Source: Pseudomonas costantinii (GTDB lineage: Bacteria; Pseudomonadota; Gammaproteobacteria; Pseudomonadales; Pseudomonadaceae). From it: a stretch of 64,000 nucleotides of DNA. The DNA lies in assembly GCF_001870435.1 (NCBI RefSeq), contig NZ_MDDR01000022.1:1-64000 (forward strand), read 5' to 3'. Below are positions 1 through 7,315 of the stretch, piece by piece (position 1 is the stretch's first letter; each line of letters opens with the position of its first letter). Made by a program: the position numbers and the translations under genes. The notes under the pieces were generated by a model, which made no database searches, was not told the DNA's origin, and saw only the letters and a program-made list of their open reading frames with translations.

Positions 1-23
1 TGAATCGCCCCGGGTTTCGTAGA
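1..23 (+). repeat. IS3 left terminal inverted repeat
   Basis: It begins TGAATCGCCCCGG and matches the reverse complement of the right end at 19 of 23 positions. It starts on the first base of the window, so a few further element bases upstream cannot be excluded, although TG is the expected terminus. Confidence 0.85.
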
Positions 24-62
24 CACCTCTTTGCCTTAAACTGAGGCCAATTAGGAGGTGCC

Positions 63-341
63 ATGAGCAACCCGCGTTACCCCGAAGAATTCAAAATCCA
101 AGCAGTCAATCAAGTGACCGAAAAGAAGCTGGCTGTCGCTGAGGTAGCGGCCCGTCTTGGTGTGTCGACGCATAGCCTCTATGCCTGGATAAAGCGCTAC
201 AGCAAACCTCAAGAAGAACGGCAGCAGGATGATGATCAGCACGCTGAACTGCGTCGTCTGCGAGCGGAACTCAAGCGCGTCACTGAAGAGCGAGACATAT
301 TAAAAAAGGCCGCCGCGTACTTTGCCAAGGAGTGCGGCTGA
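63..341 (+). CDS. IS3-family transposase OrfA (HTH subunit)
   Basis: This 92-aa protein binds the IS ends and supplies the N-terminal part of the OrfAB transposase. The N-terminal half has the HTH_Tnp_1 pattern (YPEEFKIQAV..., then VAEVAARLGVSTHSLYAWIKRY around residues 24-45). The C-terminal half is a charged leucine-zipper-like coiled coil (LRRLRAELKRVTEERDILKKA). AGGAGG lies just upstream of the ATG. Near the end an A-AAA-AAG heptamer would shift ribosomes by -1 into orfB. The length is normal for family members. Confidence 0.95.
   Translation: MSNPRYPEEFKIQAVNQVTEKKLAVAEVAARLGVSTHSLYAWIKRYSKPQEERQQDDDQHAELRRLRAELKRVTEERDILKKAAAYFAKECG
302..308 (+). other. Programmed -1 frameshift slippery heptamer
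   Basis: The heptamer A AAA AAG sits in the orfA reading frame with codons AAA-AAG. Slippage by -1 continues into the orfB frame, which is open from here (GGC CGC CGC ...). This is the canonical IS3-family signal for making the OrfAB fusion transposase. A downstream stimulatory stem was not modelled. Confidence 0.8.
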
Positions 342-1213
342 AGTACGCCTTTATCAAGCAGCGCGCTGGCGACTATTCGATTCGACGGCTTTGCCTGACG
401 CTGAAAGTCCATCCCAGCGGTTATTACGCCTGGCTGTCTGAGCCGCAATCTGCACGCGCCAAAGACGACCAGAGACTGTTAGGTTTGATCAAGCACTCCT
501 GGCTGGAGAGCGGCGGCGTTTATGGCTATCGCAAAATCCATGACGATCTGCGCGAGGTCGGTGAAGATTGTGGTCGACATCGTGTGGCGAGGCTGATGCG
601 TCTTGAAGGTCTGCGTTCTCAGACAGGTTATAGACGCCGCCCTGGAAAGTACGGCGGTAAGCCAGCTGTCGCCTCACCCAATTTGCTGAAGCGCCAGTTC
701 GATGTCGTGGAGCCCAACAAGGTTTGGGTTACCGACATCACCTACATTCGTACGTATGAAGGCTGGTTGTACTTGGCTGTGGTGCTAGATCTGTTTTCTC
801 GCCAGGTTGTAGGCTGGTCAATGAAGTCGCAGATGACCAGCGATTTAGCCATTGATGCTTTATTGATGGCGGTTTGGAGGCGTAAACCGAAACAAGAGGT
901 AATGATTCATAGCGACCAAGGCAGCCAGTACAGCAGCTCCGATTGGCGTAGCTTTTTGAAGGCAAACAATTTGGTTGCCAGCATGAGTCGCCGAGGCAAC
1001 TGTCATGACAACGCTGTGGCCGAGAGCTTTTTCCAGCTTCTGAAACGGGAACGAATCAAGCGAAAAATCTACACCTCGCGGGAAGATGCTCGTAGTGACG
1101 TGTTCGATTACATCGAGATGTTCTACAACGTAAAACGCCGCCATGGTTTCAACAATCAGCTGTCACCGGTAGAGTTTGAAAAGCGTTACGCAATGAGCTT
1201 GCAAGGTGTCTAG
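332..1213 (+). CDS. IS3-family transposase OrfB (DDE integrase domain)
   Basis: This is the catalytic subunit, normally made as a fusion with OrfA. An HTH_21-like segment (SGYYAWL near residue 30) precedes an rve integrase core. The catalytic triad is visible as D135 (WVTDITY), D195 (HSDQGSQY) and E231 (NAVAESFF), with the DD(35)E spacing of the family. The length, 293 aa, is normal and there is no internal stop. The GTG start lies inside the last codons of orfA, but the natural route is probably -1 frameshifting rather than independent initiation. Confidence 0.95.
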   Translation: MRLKYAFIKQRAGDYSIRRLCLTLKVHPSGYYAWLSEPQSARAKDDQRLLGLIKHSWLESGGVYGYRKIHDDLREVGEDCGRHRVARLMRLEGLRSQTGYRRRPGKYGGKPAVASPNLLKRQFDVVEPNKVWVTDITYIRTYEGWLYLAVVLDLFSRQVVGWSMKSQMTSDLAIDALLMAVWRRKPKQEVMIHSDQGSQYSSSDWRSFLKANNLVASMSRRGNCHDNAVAESFFQLLKRERIKRKIYTSREDARSDVFDYIEMFYNVKRRHGFNNQLSPVEFEKRYAMSLQGV

Positions 1214-1231
1214 AGAATCCGGGGCGATTCA
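1209..1231 (-). repeat. IS3 right terminal inverted repeat
   Basis: It ends CCGGGGCGATTCA and mirrors the left end. It overlaps the last codons and the TAG stop of orfB, so the element carries almost no non-coding DNA at this side. Confidence 0.85.
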
Positions 1232-1261
1232 AGATCACTCGAGCAACGAGCTATAGTTCGG

Positions 1262-1471
1262 TCAACTTTGCTCCATCAGCACTGCCAGGGTCGGCTTGAT
1301 GAATTCCTCGTTCTCGTCGATGGTGTTTAGAGCGCCGCGTACGTTATCAGCCACATCAGCGGAGCCGCGCTGCTCAACCCAGTTCGATAGCTCCACGATG
1401 GAAGCCTCGAGGGCCAGTTGGTTTTCGTAGAGCTTTGAAAGGAGGGAAGGGAGTAGATCTGAGTTGGGCAT
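1262..1471 (-). CDS. Small acidic conserved hypothetical protein
   Basis: A 69-aa protein I do not recognise by family. It is rich in Leu, Glu and Asn and looks all-helical, with no signal peptide, cysteine or membrane segment. The start chosen is the second ATG (MPNSDLLPS), because AGAGGA then lies six bases upstream; an ATG six bases earlier would abut that site directly. The gene lies just beyond the right end of the IS and its stop faces the element. It may be monocistronic: about 150 non-coding bases separate it from the histidine kinase gene stop. Confidence 0.65.
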   Translation of the reverse strand: MPNSDLLPSLLSKLYENQLALEASIVELSNWVEQRGSADVADNVRGALNTIDENEEFIKPTLAVLMEQS

Positions 1472-1626
1472 CGGCATTCCTCTGATGGAGTGAACAGCGT
1501 AGCAGTTGGCGTTTGGGAATGGCGCTCTGAAGTAAGTTGTGACGTTGACAGCTACGTCTGCAAAAAATGCCTGCCAGATTAAAGCCCTAAACTCGATATT
1601 TTCAACCAGCTGGCTCTAAAGAAAAG

Positions 1627-2670
1627 CTAATGATTTAACAGCGGTATTCTCACCACGAACTCGCTTCCCTTCCCTTCCCCCGCACTCGTGGCGGCCACTG
1701 TTCCGCCATGGGCTTCAACCAACTCGCGTACCACAGTCAGACCAATGCCTAAGCCTGCGCCGTTGAAACCAACTGCGTGAACATCCTGGACAAACGGCTC
1801 AAAGATGAAGGGCAGTGCTTTGGAAGTGATACCAATGCCGGAATCCCAGATGCAAATTTCCAGCAGATTGGCTTCAACGGAAACTGCAAGTTTGACCGTT
1901 CCGCCCTTCGGTGTGTACTTGGCCGAGTTACCCAGCAGGTTACCGAGAATTTGCATCAGTCGTACAGGATCGCCGTTAACCGCTAAACGAGATTGCGAGA
2001 GTTCTGAGCTGAAATTTAAGCCGTGAGCGAGCATGACCGGCGTACAAATTTCTATTGCCTCGTTAATGATGTCAGCCATATTGATAACTTGGCAGTTGAG
2101 GCGAAATTTACCGGTGTTAGCGCGGGAAATGTCGAGTAAATCTTCCACCAATCGTGACATCTGCTGCACTTGGCCTTCAATCAATAGCTGCATTCGTGGC
2201 AACTCTTCGCGAGGAACCCTTACCAGACGGCCAGCAATCATGCTTATGGGCGTCAGAGGATTTCGCAGCTCGTGGGCCACTATAGAGAGGACGTTGCGCT
2301 GCTGCTCCAGCGCCTTTTCAGCTGCAACCTGTAAGTCTTGGGCGCTAAGCGCTGCTATCACCAGTTGCTCGTTGGCCTCACGCATCTCCAAGTACAGATG
2401 CTGCTCCGCCTGAGCGTTTTTCTGATCTTCAACACTCGACTGCGCCGATAAAATTGCCAGCACCAACTGTTGATTGGCCTCAATGAGTTGCTCGACTTGC
2501 AAGCTATCAACGAGCTGGCTGTTAGCGTCGCTGAGTTCTTTATGCAACGCCGCGAGTACCGCACGAGCCGCGACCGTTTTTCGACCCAGCAGGAACAGTT
2601 CGCGTGCAGCAGTGGCTATAGCCTGCTCATTCTTGCCGTTGGCCTCACTCATTATTTTTCGCTCATCCAT
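1627..2670 (-). CDS. Soluble sensor histidine kinase linked to the KaiC-like ATPase
   Basis: A 347-aa kinase without membrane segments. Residues about 10-125 form a coiled coil containing related units, EANQQLVLAILSAQ and EANEQLVIAALSAQ, plus a weaker DANSQLVDSL copy. A HisKA domain follows with the phospho-acceptor in IVAHELRNPLTP (H133). The HATPase_c domain has an N-box (NLLGNSAKYTP), G1 (DSGIG) and G2 (GAGLGIGL). The start overlaps the stop of the upstream KaiC-like gene by 8 bases (ATGGATGA), implying translational coupling. A second ATG six codons in is an alternative start. No cognate response regulator is adjacent; the nearest receiver protein is 57 kb away. Confidence 0.9.
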   Translation of the reverse strand: MDERKIMSEANGKNEQAIATAARELFLLGRKTVAARAVLAALHKELSDANSQLVDSLQVEQLIEANQQLVLAILSAQSSVEDQKNAQAEQHLYLEMREANEQLVIAALSAQDLQVAAEKALEQQRNVLSIVAHELRNPLTPISMIAGRLVRVPREELPRMQLLIEGQVQQMSRLVEDLLDISRANTGKFRLNCQVINMADIINEAIEICTPVMLAHGLNFSSELSQSRLAVNGDPVRLMQILGNLLGNSAKYTPKGGTVKLAVSVEANLLEICIWDSGIGITSKALPFIFEPFVQDVHAVGFNGAGLGIGLTVVRELVEAHGGTVAATSAGEGKGSEFVVRIPLLNH

Positions 2671-4123
2671 CGACCTTGCTCAAACGCTGCCTTGTCGGTC
2701 GACCACCGAGCAAACCTTCTTGCTCCGGTAGCATGTCGCCGATGTGCAGGCCGTTATCGTCTATAACGTACTGACGTAATTCGTCAGAGTGCGCACTGGC
2801 TCGGACCTTGACCACGGCCATGATCCGCAGCAACCGGCTCTCTACTTCAATATAGCGCTGGACGATGATCGCATCGGTCAGAAAAGCCGTGCCATAAGGG
2901 CTGAAACGCAGATCGGTGTAGCGATCTTCCAGTTCCGATGTCATCAACACACTGACCCCTGAATTGGTCAAGGCTGTGACCATACGCGACAGCGACTCAC
3001 GGAAGTCCTCGCGGAAGGTCGGCGCCACCGCCAGTTCGAAGCCCGACAGCGAATCAATAACCACACGGGTGGCTTTCAGGCGGGTAATCTCGCCAAGCAG
3101 CATTTGGACAATCTCGTCAATCGACAGATCGGGAGCGCGACTGTCGACCAAGCCGACCTTACCACTGCGAATCAAATCCGACAGGGTGGCATTCTGTGAG
3201 TGATTGGGTCGTTGCTCGAACACTGCGATCACGCCGGTTTCGCCATTACGCGCCCCTTCGGCGAGGAACGTCGCGGCCAAAATGCTTTTGCCGGAACCCG
3301 ACGGCCCGGCCACCAGCAACGAATACCCCCGAGGCAGGCCGCCGCCGAGCATTTCGTCAAGCTGCGCTACCCCCATCTTCAGGCGATTGATCGGCAACGT
3401 CTGCGGTAATCCCGCTGGGCTGAGTACTACGGGTGCAAACACCTTGATCCCGGACGTTGCGATGCGGAAGGTGTGCAGGCCCGGCAGCGTCGGTTGACCG
3501 CGCATCTTCATGATTTCCAGTTTGCGCACCATCGAGTTGCGTTGAACGCTCTGACGCAGCCAGATCAGGCCATCGGCCACTGTGAAAATTGGGTTGGTAT
3601 CAGTTTCCGTGAAGTACTCGCCGATTAGGAAGGTCGTCGCCTGCCAGGTTGTCATCAACATCCCCAACTGCTGAACGAACTGCGGCAGGTTGTTGTTGGG
3701 GTTGTCCTGGGTCTGGCTGGCCAGCACCACGGAGCGGAACGAATCTACAAACACCAGCGCCGGCGAGTGCGTTTCGACCTCGCTGACGATGCGCCGCAAA
3801 ACCTCATCCAGATCCCCGGCCAGGGTGTCGTCGGCCAGGTTGATATAGCGGATGGACTGGTTGATCGCCTCGCTGTCGAAGAAGTCGAATTGCTGCTGAT
3901 AGCGCAGCATCTTCAGTGGCGGTTCACCGAGCACGGTAAAGAACAGCGCCGGGCGTTCGGGCGTCGCCAGGTTGAACATTATCTGATGTGCCAGTGTGGT
4001 CTTGCCGCAACCCGGCGGGCCGGCGATCAGATTGAACGAAAATTCCGGCAATCCTCCGCCTAGCACCTCGTCCAGTCCTGGCACGCCGGTGGCCAGGCGG
4101 TTGATAGTCACTTTGGTGCTCAT
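2663..4123 (-). CDS. KaiC-like two-domain RecA-fold ATPase
   Basis: A 486-aa protein with tandem KaiC domains. CI has Walker A GPPGCGKT (35-42) and Walker B LVFVDS; CII has Walker A GPSGSGKS (273-280) and RVVIDSLS. The catalytic-Glu region of CII is VFEQ (E303). The C-terminal stretch aligns without gaps to cyanobacterial KaiC around its phosphosites, and there S431 and T432 correspond to A413 and F414. Classical autophosphorylation therefore looks unlikely. The start is the ATG preceded by AGGAAAA, giving an ATGA overlap with the upstream gene rather than a more upstream in-frame codon. No kaiA or kaiB is in the window. It probably signals to the coupled histidine kinase. Confidence 0.92.
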   Translation of the reverse strand: MSTKVTINRLATGVPGLDEVLGGGLPEFSFNLIAGPPGCGKTTLAHQIMFNLATPERPALFFTVLGEPPLKMLRYQQQFDFFDSEAINQSIRYINLADDTLAGDLDEVLRRIVSEVETHSPALVFVDSFRSVVLASQTQDNPNNNLPQFVQQLGMLMTTWQATTFLIGEYFTETDTNPIFTVADGLIWLRQSVQRNSMVRKLEIMKMRGQPTLPGLHTFRIATSGIKVFAPVVLSPAGLPQTLPINRLKMGVAQLDEMLGGGLPRGYSLLVAGPSGSGKSILAATFLAEGARNGETGVIAVFEQRPNHSQNATLSDLIRSGKVGLVDSRAPDLSIDEIVQMLLGEITRLKATRVVIDSLSGFELAVAPTFREDFRESLSRMVTALTNSGVSVLMTSELEDRYTDLRFSPYGTAFLTDAIIVQRYIEVESRLLRIMAVVKVRASAHSDELRQYVIDDNGLHIGDMLPEQEGLLGGRPTRQRLSKVDG

Positions 4124-4554
4124 GGCGAATTTTCCTGCGAGGGGGTGTCGCTCAAAGAAGGTTCCCACACGCCACTCAGCAAACGTGCGGTGAGCGAGGG
4201 CCCGATCAATGTGGTCAGAAGCTCGTAAAGGGTGGTCAGCAACACTCCACCCAAAAACAGCGCATCGATGTCTGTCTGCTCGACGAGTACGGATTTGAGG
4301 GCAATCAGGTCCATCGCGGCCGGCAGACTTTCATAGGTGCCGGCGAGGCACGGATGGGCAGAGGCGCACAAATGCAAACTGCGCCGGTATAGTGCGATAA
4401 ACCCATGCTGGCCAATAATCGGCGTTAGGGCTGCATCCATAGCCTGCAATATCGCAGCAATCGCTTCGGCGATGCTTGCAGTGTCAGAATGGGGACCAAC
4501 ACGGTGCGCCAGAGAAGCTACGATCCGGCGGCTCTCTTCGCTAAGTGTGGACAT
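4120..4554 (-). CDS. Unknown 144-aa protein, first gene of the KaiC-kinase unit
   Basis: I do not recognise a named family. The protein looks mostly helical, with an N-terminal region starting MSTLSEESRR and a hydrophobic stretch (DALFLGGVLLTTLYELLTTLIG, about residues 95-115) that could be a buried helix. Its TGA overlaps the ATG of the KaiC-like gene, and that gene in turn overlaps the kinase gene, so the three are probably co-translated. The context suggests a partner or input of the KaiC-kinase system. KaiB-like thioredoxin features are not evident. The ribosome binding site is weak. Confidence 0.75.
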   Translation of the reverse strand: MSTLSEESRRIVASLAHRVGPHSDTASIAEAIAAILQAMDAALTPIIGQHGFIALYRRSLHLCASAHPCLAGTYESLPAAMDLIALKSVLVEQTDIDALFLGGVLLTTLYELLTTLIGPSLTARLLSGVWEPSLSDTPSQENSP

Positions 4555-4754
4555 GGCTGGCTGATTCTGATGAGCTTAGTCTGATGGTACACCCTATGGC
4601 GAGCTATCTAGGCATCATCTGGCGCAGCATTATCATTTCGGTCATTTGAGTAGCGGAATTGGCCTGTTGCAGAACAATCTGATTGGTTGCTTTGGGTCGA
4701 AAGCGATCATGGTGCGCGTCATAAATCTTTGGCTTTTTGGTGGTTTGTGTTCAT

Positions 4755-4770
4755 TCGGCAGGACGCCGGG
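4755..4770 (+). repeat. 16-bp direct repeat, copy 1
   Basis: The sequence TCGGCAGGACGCCGGG recurs exactly 327 bases downstream. The pair brackets a small membrane-protein gene. No palindrome or coding role was seen. Confidence 0.7.
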
Positions 4771-4843
4771 TCGGACCTCTTCTACGCTTTGTGATAGGAG
4801 GCTGACATCTGGGCAGCCTAGTAGAAGTGGATTGAGGTTACCC

Positions 4844-5065
4844 ATGTCCTTCGTAATGGCGTTCGTGGTCCTAGCATTAGGTGCGGCTATTTACCTGGGC
4901 CGAGATAGTCCACCTTCCAGACGCTGGTGGGAGGGGCTCGTCAGACCCTGGGTTCCACAATCATGGCAAAAGTGGTTCAAGGGGCTGCTTGGTCTTGGAT
5001 TCCTGGCTATGGGAACTTTGATCATCATTGTTGAGGTGATTAGGCATCTGGGGGGGAGTGCGTAG
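4844..5065 (+). CDS. Small two-helix membrane protein, unknown function
   Basis: A 73-aa peptide beginning MSFVMAFVVLALGAAIYLGR. It has one hydrophobic segment at residues 2-18 and a second at about 48-66 (LLGLGFLAMGTLIIIVEVI), separated by a basic, Trp-rich loop (RRWWEGLVRPWVPQSWQKWF). The start is chosen because GAGG lies about six bases upstream; the frame stays open further upstream but without a good start. It could be a small inner-membrane protein; no family is recognised. It is divergent from the KaiC unit and flanked by 16-bp direct repeats, which may be a sign of insertion. Confidence 0.65.
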   Translation: MSFVMAFVVLALGAAIYLGRDSPPSRRWWEGLVRPWVPQSWQKWFKGLLGLGFLAMGTLIIIVEVIRHLGGSA

Positions 5066-5081
5066 GACGCCATTAATTTGG

Positions 5082-5097
5082 TCGGCAGGACGCCGGG
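5082..5097 (+). repeat. 16-bp direct repeat, copy 2
   Basis: Identical to the copy upstream of the small membrane-protein gene (TCGGCAGGACGCCGGG). It lies shortly after that gene's stop and before the tRNA-Leu terminator. Confidence 0.7.
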
Positions 5098-5137
5098 GAG
5101 GGTAGTTGCGGTGCAAGGTCTAAAATTGCGGAGCAGA

Positions 5138-5174
5138 AACAATAAAGGCCTGCATGAGATAAATCATGCAAGCC
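5138..5174 (-). terminator. Intrinsic terminator of tRNA-Leu
   Basis: Read on the minus strand, TGCATGA and TCATGCA form a 7-bp stem with a 6-base loop, followed by a T-rich tail (CTTTATTGTTT). It lies about 12 bases after the tRNA 3' end. Confidence 0.7.
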
Positions 5175-5185
5175 CTTGATATGTA

Positions 5186-5272
5186 TGGTGCCCGAAGCCG
5201 GAATCGAACCGGCACGCCCTTACGAGCGGGGGATTTTAAGTCCCATGCGTCTACCAGTTTCGCCATTCGGGC
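5186..5272 (-). tRNA. tRNA-Leu (anticodon UAA)
   Basis: The gene is 87 nt with an encoded CCA end. The acceptor stem GCCCGAA pairs with TTCGGGC, and the D-loop has the TGGTAGACGC form. The anticodon loop CTTAAAA gives TAA at 5236-5238. A long variable arm is present (CCCGCTCGTAAGGGCG), and the T-loop is GGTTCGATTCC. The long variable arm and the anticodon identify the leucine isoacceptor. A hairpin terminator follows. Confidence 0.97.
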
Positions 5273-5499
5273 GGTAGCGCGTTGTAGCAGGGTTGGGAAT
5301 ATATAGACCCGGACGCTTCGACGCAAGGTCGTAAGCCGCCTTTCTTGCACAAAATATTGACTGAAAAAGCCCGACAGATCAGTGATCTACAGACGATTCT
5401 TGGCTTGACGCAGAGGATTTAGGCGGCGCGGTATTCGGTTTTGTTCTCGCGCCGGTACACGTTACCCTGTGACGCCAAAAATCATAAAAAAGGAATGAA

Positions 5500-5961
5500 A
5501 TGATGAGCGTCGAAAACCTGCCGCTGGAAGGCAGTTGCCGCTGTAACCGGGTGCGTTTCAGCATCAGCGTGCCGCCGGTGATCACCATGGCGTGCCACTG
5601 CAGCGGCTGCCAGAAAATGACATCCAGCGCGTTCTCCCTCAGTGCCCTGATTCCCGCGAGTGCTTTCACCGTGACCCAGGGCTGTCCGGTCATAGGCGGA
5701 TTGCACGGTGTAGACCGCCATTATTGCTGCCCCCACTGCATGAGCTGGCTGTTTACGCGTCCTCACGGCATCGACGAGTTCGTCAATGTGCGCGCGACGT
5801 TGCTGGATAATGCCCGCGACTACGTGCCATTCATGGAAACCTGGACCAGTGAAAAACTGCCCTGGGCATCTACCCCGGCCGTCGAAAGCTTTGCACAACT
5901 GCCCCAGCCGCAGGATTTCCCGCGCTTGATGCAGGCCTATGCCGAGTTCAGTGCCCGCTGA
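5500..5961 (+). CDS. GFA-domain protein (glutathione-dependent formaldehyde-activating-like)
   Basis: A 153-aa member of the GFA/CENP-V fold family with a zinc-binding pattern. Visible motifs are [10 protein letters not shown] (residues 11-20), CHCSGCQK near residue 35 and [10 protein letters not shown] near residue 77. These cysteine clusters hold zinc in the family; some members add glutathione to formaldehyde, but for most the substrate is unknown. AAGGAATGAA precedes two adjacent ATG codons, so the start may be one codon later. It is convergent with the DinB-family gene, with two bases between stops. Confidence 0.85.
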   Translation: MMSVENLPLEGSCRCNRVRFSISVPPVITMACHCSGCQKMTSSAFSLSALIPASAFTVTQGCPVIGGLHGVDRHYCCPHCMSWLFTRPHGIDEFVNVRATLLDNARDYVPFMETWTSEKLPWASTPAVESFAQLPQPQDFPRLMQAYAEFSAR

Positions 5962-5963
5962 TT

Positions 5964-6491
5964 TCAGTCAATCAACGCCAGCAGGTCTGTATCGCCTACA
6001 TCCACTCCCGCCTGGGTCAGCAGGGTCGTTACCTGGCCTCGGTGGTGGGTTTGGTGATTGAAAAAATGCACCAGCAGGCTGAAGAACGGCTTGTCGGCCG
6101 CAATGCCGCGCATGTTGTGGTAGTGCAGACGATGGTCCAGGTCAGTCTCGCGCAGGCTGTGGGCCCAATCGATGATCAGTTGATCCAGCCAGGTGCGGCG
6201 GGTCGAGAGTTCGCGCAGATTGGCGAAGGCTAGCTGCTTGAGATTCGAGGGCAGGGCGATAGCGCTCAACGCTTCCAGTGCCGGAAACTCGGCGGGGTGC
6301 TGAGCAAAACGCTTGAGCCAGACGGTGTCGCCCAGCGTCAGGTGATTCAGCGTGCCGAAGATCGATCCGAAAAACGCGTGCCGATCTGCCGTCAACTCCG
6401 CGTCCGTCAGTTTGCCGGCGGCGTCATAGACCTTGCGGTTCATCCATTGGTTGTAGTTGGCCATCAACGCGATGTGCTCGATGTGGTTCAC
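5964..6491 (-). CDS. DinB-family (four-helix bundle) protein
   Basis: A 175-aa DinB/YfiT-like protein. The N-terminal helix LMANYNQWMNRKVYDA, the middle FGTLNHLTLGDTVWLKRF and the C-terminal HFFNHQTHHRGQVTTLL supply the histidines that usually bind a metal in this family. Members include thiol transferases and damage-inducible proteins of unclear role, so no reaction is assigned. The GTG start is chosen because GGGAGAAAG lies close upstream; an extended frame further upstream lacks family similarity. Confidence 0.85.
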   Translation of the reverse strand: MNHIEHIALMANYNQWMNRKVYDAAGKLTDAELTADRHAFFGSIFGTLNHLTLGDTVWLKRFAQHPAEFPALEALSAIALPSNLKQLAFANLRELSTRRTWLDQLIIDWAHSLRETDLDHRLHYHNMRGIAADKPFFSLLVHFFNHQTHHRGQVTTLLTQAGVDVGDTDLLALID

Positions 6492-6616
6492 CTGCTTTCT
6501 CCCTAAACGGTGTGATGGCATCATCATAAAGCGCGCCCGCCCGGCGGTCATGGTGTTCCGATGGGGGCGGGCTATGGTTGTTGAACGCTAATACTGTGCC
6601 CTGGGAGGGTGACTTC

Positions 6617-7315
6617 ATGAATACCGGCGATTTACTGGAACAGCTACTGCGCAGTGCGGGGCAGCAACAAGGCGGCACTTCTTCAAGCGGCGGCCTGGGA
6701 GGCCTGCTCGGCGGTTTGTTGAACAGCGCCAGCCCCGGCAATGCTTCGACCGGTGGCGGTTTGGGCGGATTATTGGGTGGACTCGGCGGTTTGTTGGGCG
6801 GGGCACCCACCGGCGGTACCACGCAGGCGCGTTCTGGTGGCATGAACTACGCCGCGTTGGCGTCGCTGGGGATGGCAGCATTCCAGGCGTATCAAACCTG
6901 GCAACGCCAGCAACCCACTGCGCCGCAGCAAGCCATCCAGACGGCAGACCAGCTCGAAGGCCCGGAAGCTGAAGCCCACAGCCATGCGGTGCTGCGTGCT
7001 TTGATCGCGGCAGCCAAGGCCGATGGCAAGATTGATGAGCAAGAGCAGCAGATGATTTCTGCCGAGATTGGACGCCATACCGATGACCCCCAGTTGCAAC
7101 AGTGGCTCGACGCTGAAGTCGCCAAGCCTCTGAATGCTGCGGACTTTGCCGAGTATGCCAATGACCCGGCGCTGGCCGCGGAGATCTACCTAGCCAGCGT
7201 GATGCTGGTTAATGATCAGCAGGAAGCAGAACGCACCTACCTCGATGAATTGGCGGGGCAACTGCGCATTGATCCGCAGTTGCAGCTGCACCTGGAGCAA
7301 CAGGCCAAACCCTAG
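6617..7315 (+). CDS. DUF533 / TerB-like protein with Gly-rich N-terminus
   Basis: A 232-aa protein. Residues 1-75 contain repeated glycine-leucine stretches (GGLGGLLGGL) that could associate with membrane or act as a flexible segment. A linker rich in Gln follows, then a TerB-like acidic helical domain (ALIAAAKADGKIDEQEQQMI...). DUF533 proteins are typically inner-membrane-associated and of unknown function. The start has GGGAGG about six bases upstream. The stop codon overlaps that of the next, convergent gene by CTAG. Confidence 0.85.
   Translation: MNTGDLLEQLLRSAGQQQGGTSSSGGLGGLLGGLLNSASPGNASTGGGLGGLLGGLGGLLGGAPTGGTTQARSGGMNYAALASLGMAAFQAYQTWQRQQPTAPQQAIQTADQLEGPEAEAHSHAVLRALIAAAKADGKIDEQEQQMISAEIGRHTDDPQLQQWLDAEVAKPLNAADFAEYANDPALAAEIYLASVMLVNDQQEAERTYLDELAGQLRIDPQLQLHLEQQAKP

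Larger units (their letters stand above)
1..1231 (+). mobile_element. Complete IS3-family insertion sequence
   Basis: The element runs from TGAATCGCCCCGG at its left end to CCGGGGCGATTCA at its right end. These are imperfect 23-bp terminal inverted repeats (19 of 23 matching) with the TG...CA termini usual for the family. Inside are two overlapping ORFs in the orfA/orfB arrangement joined by a -1 slippery site. Both ORFs and both ends look intact, so the copy may be active. The left flank lies outside the window, so the target duplication cannot be checked; the right flank begins AGATC. The subgroup was not determined. Confidence 0.93.
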
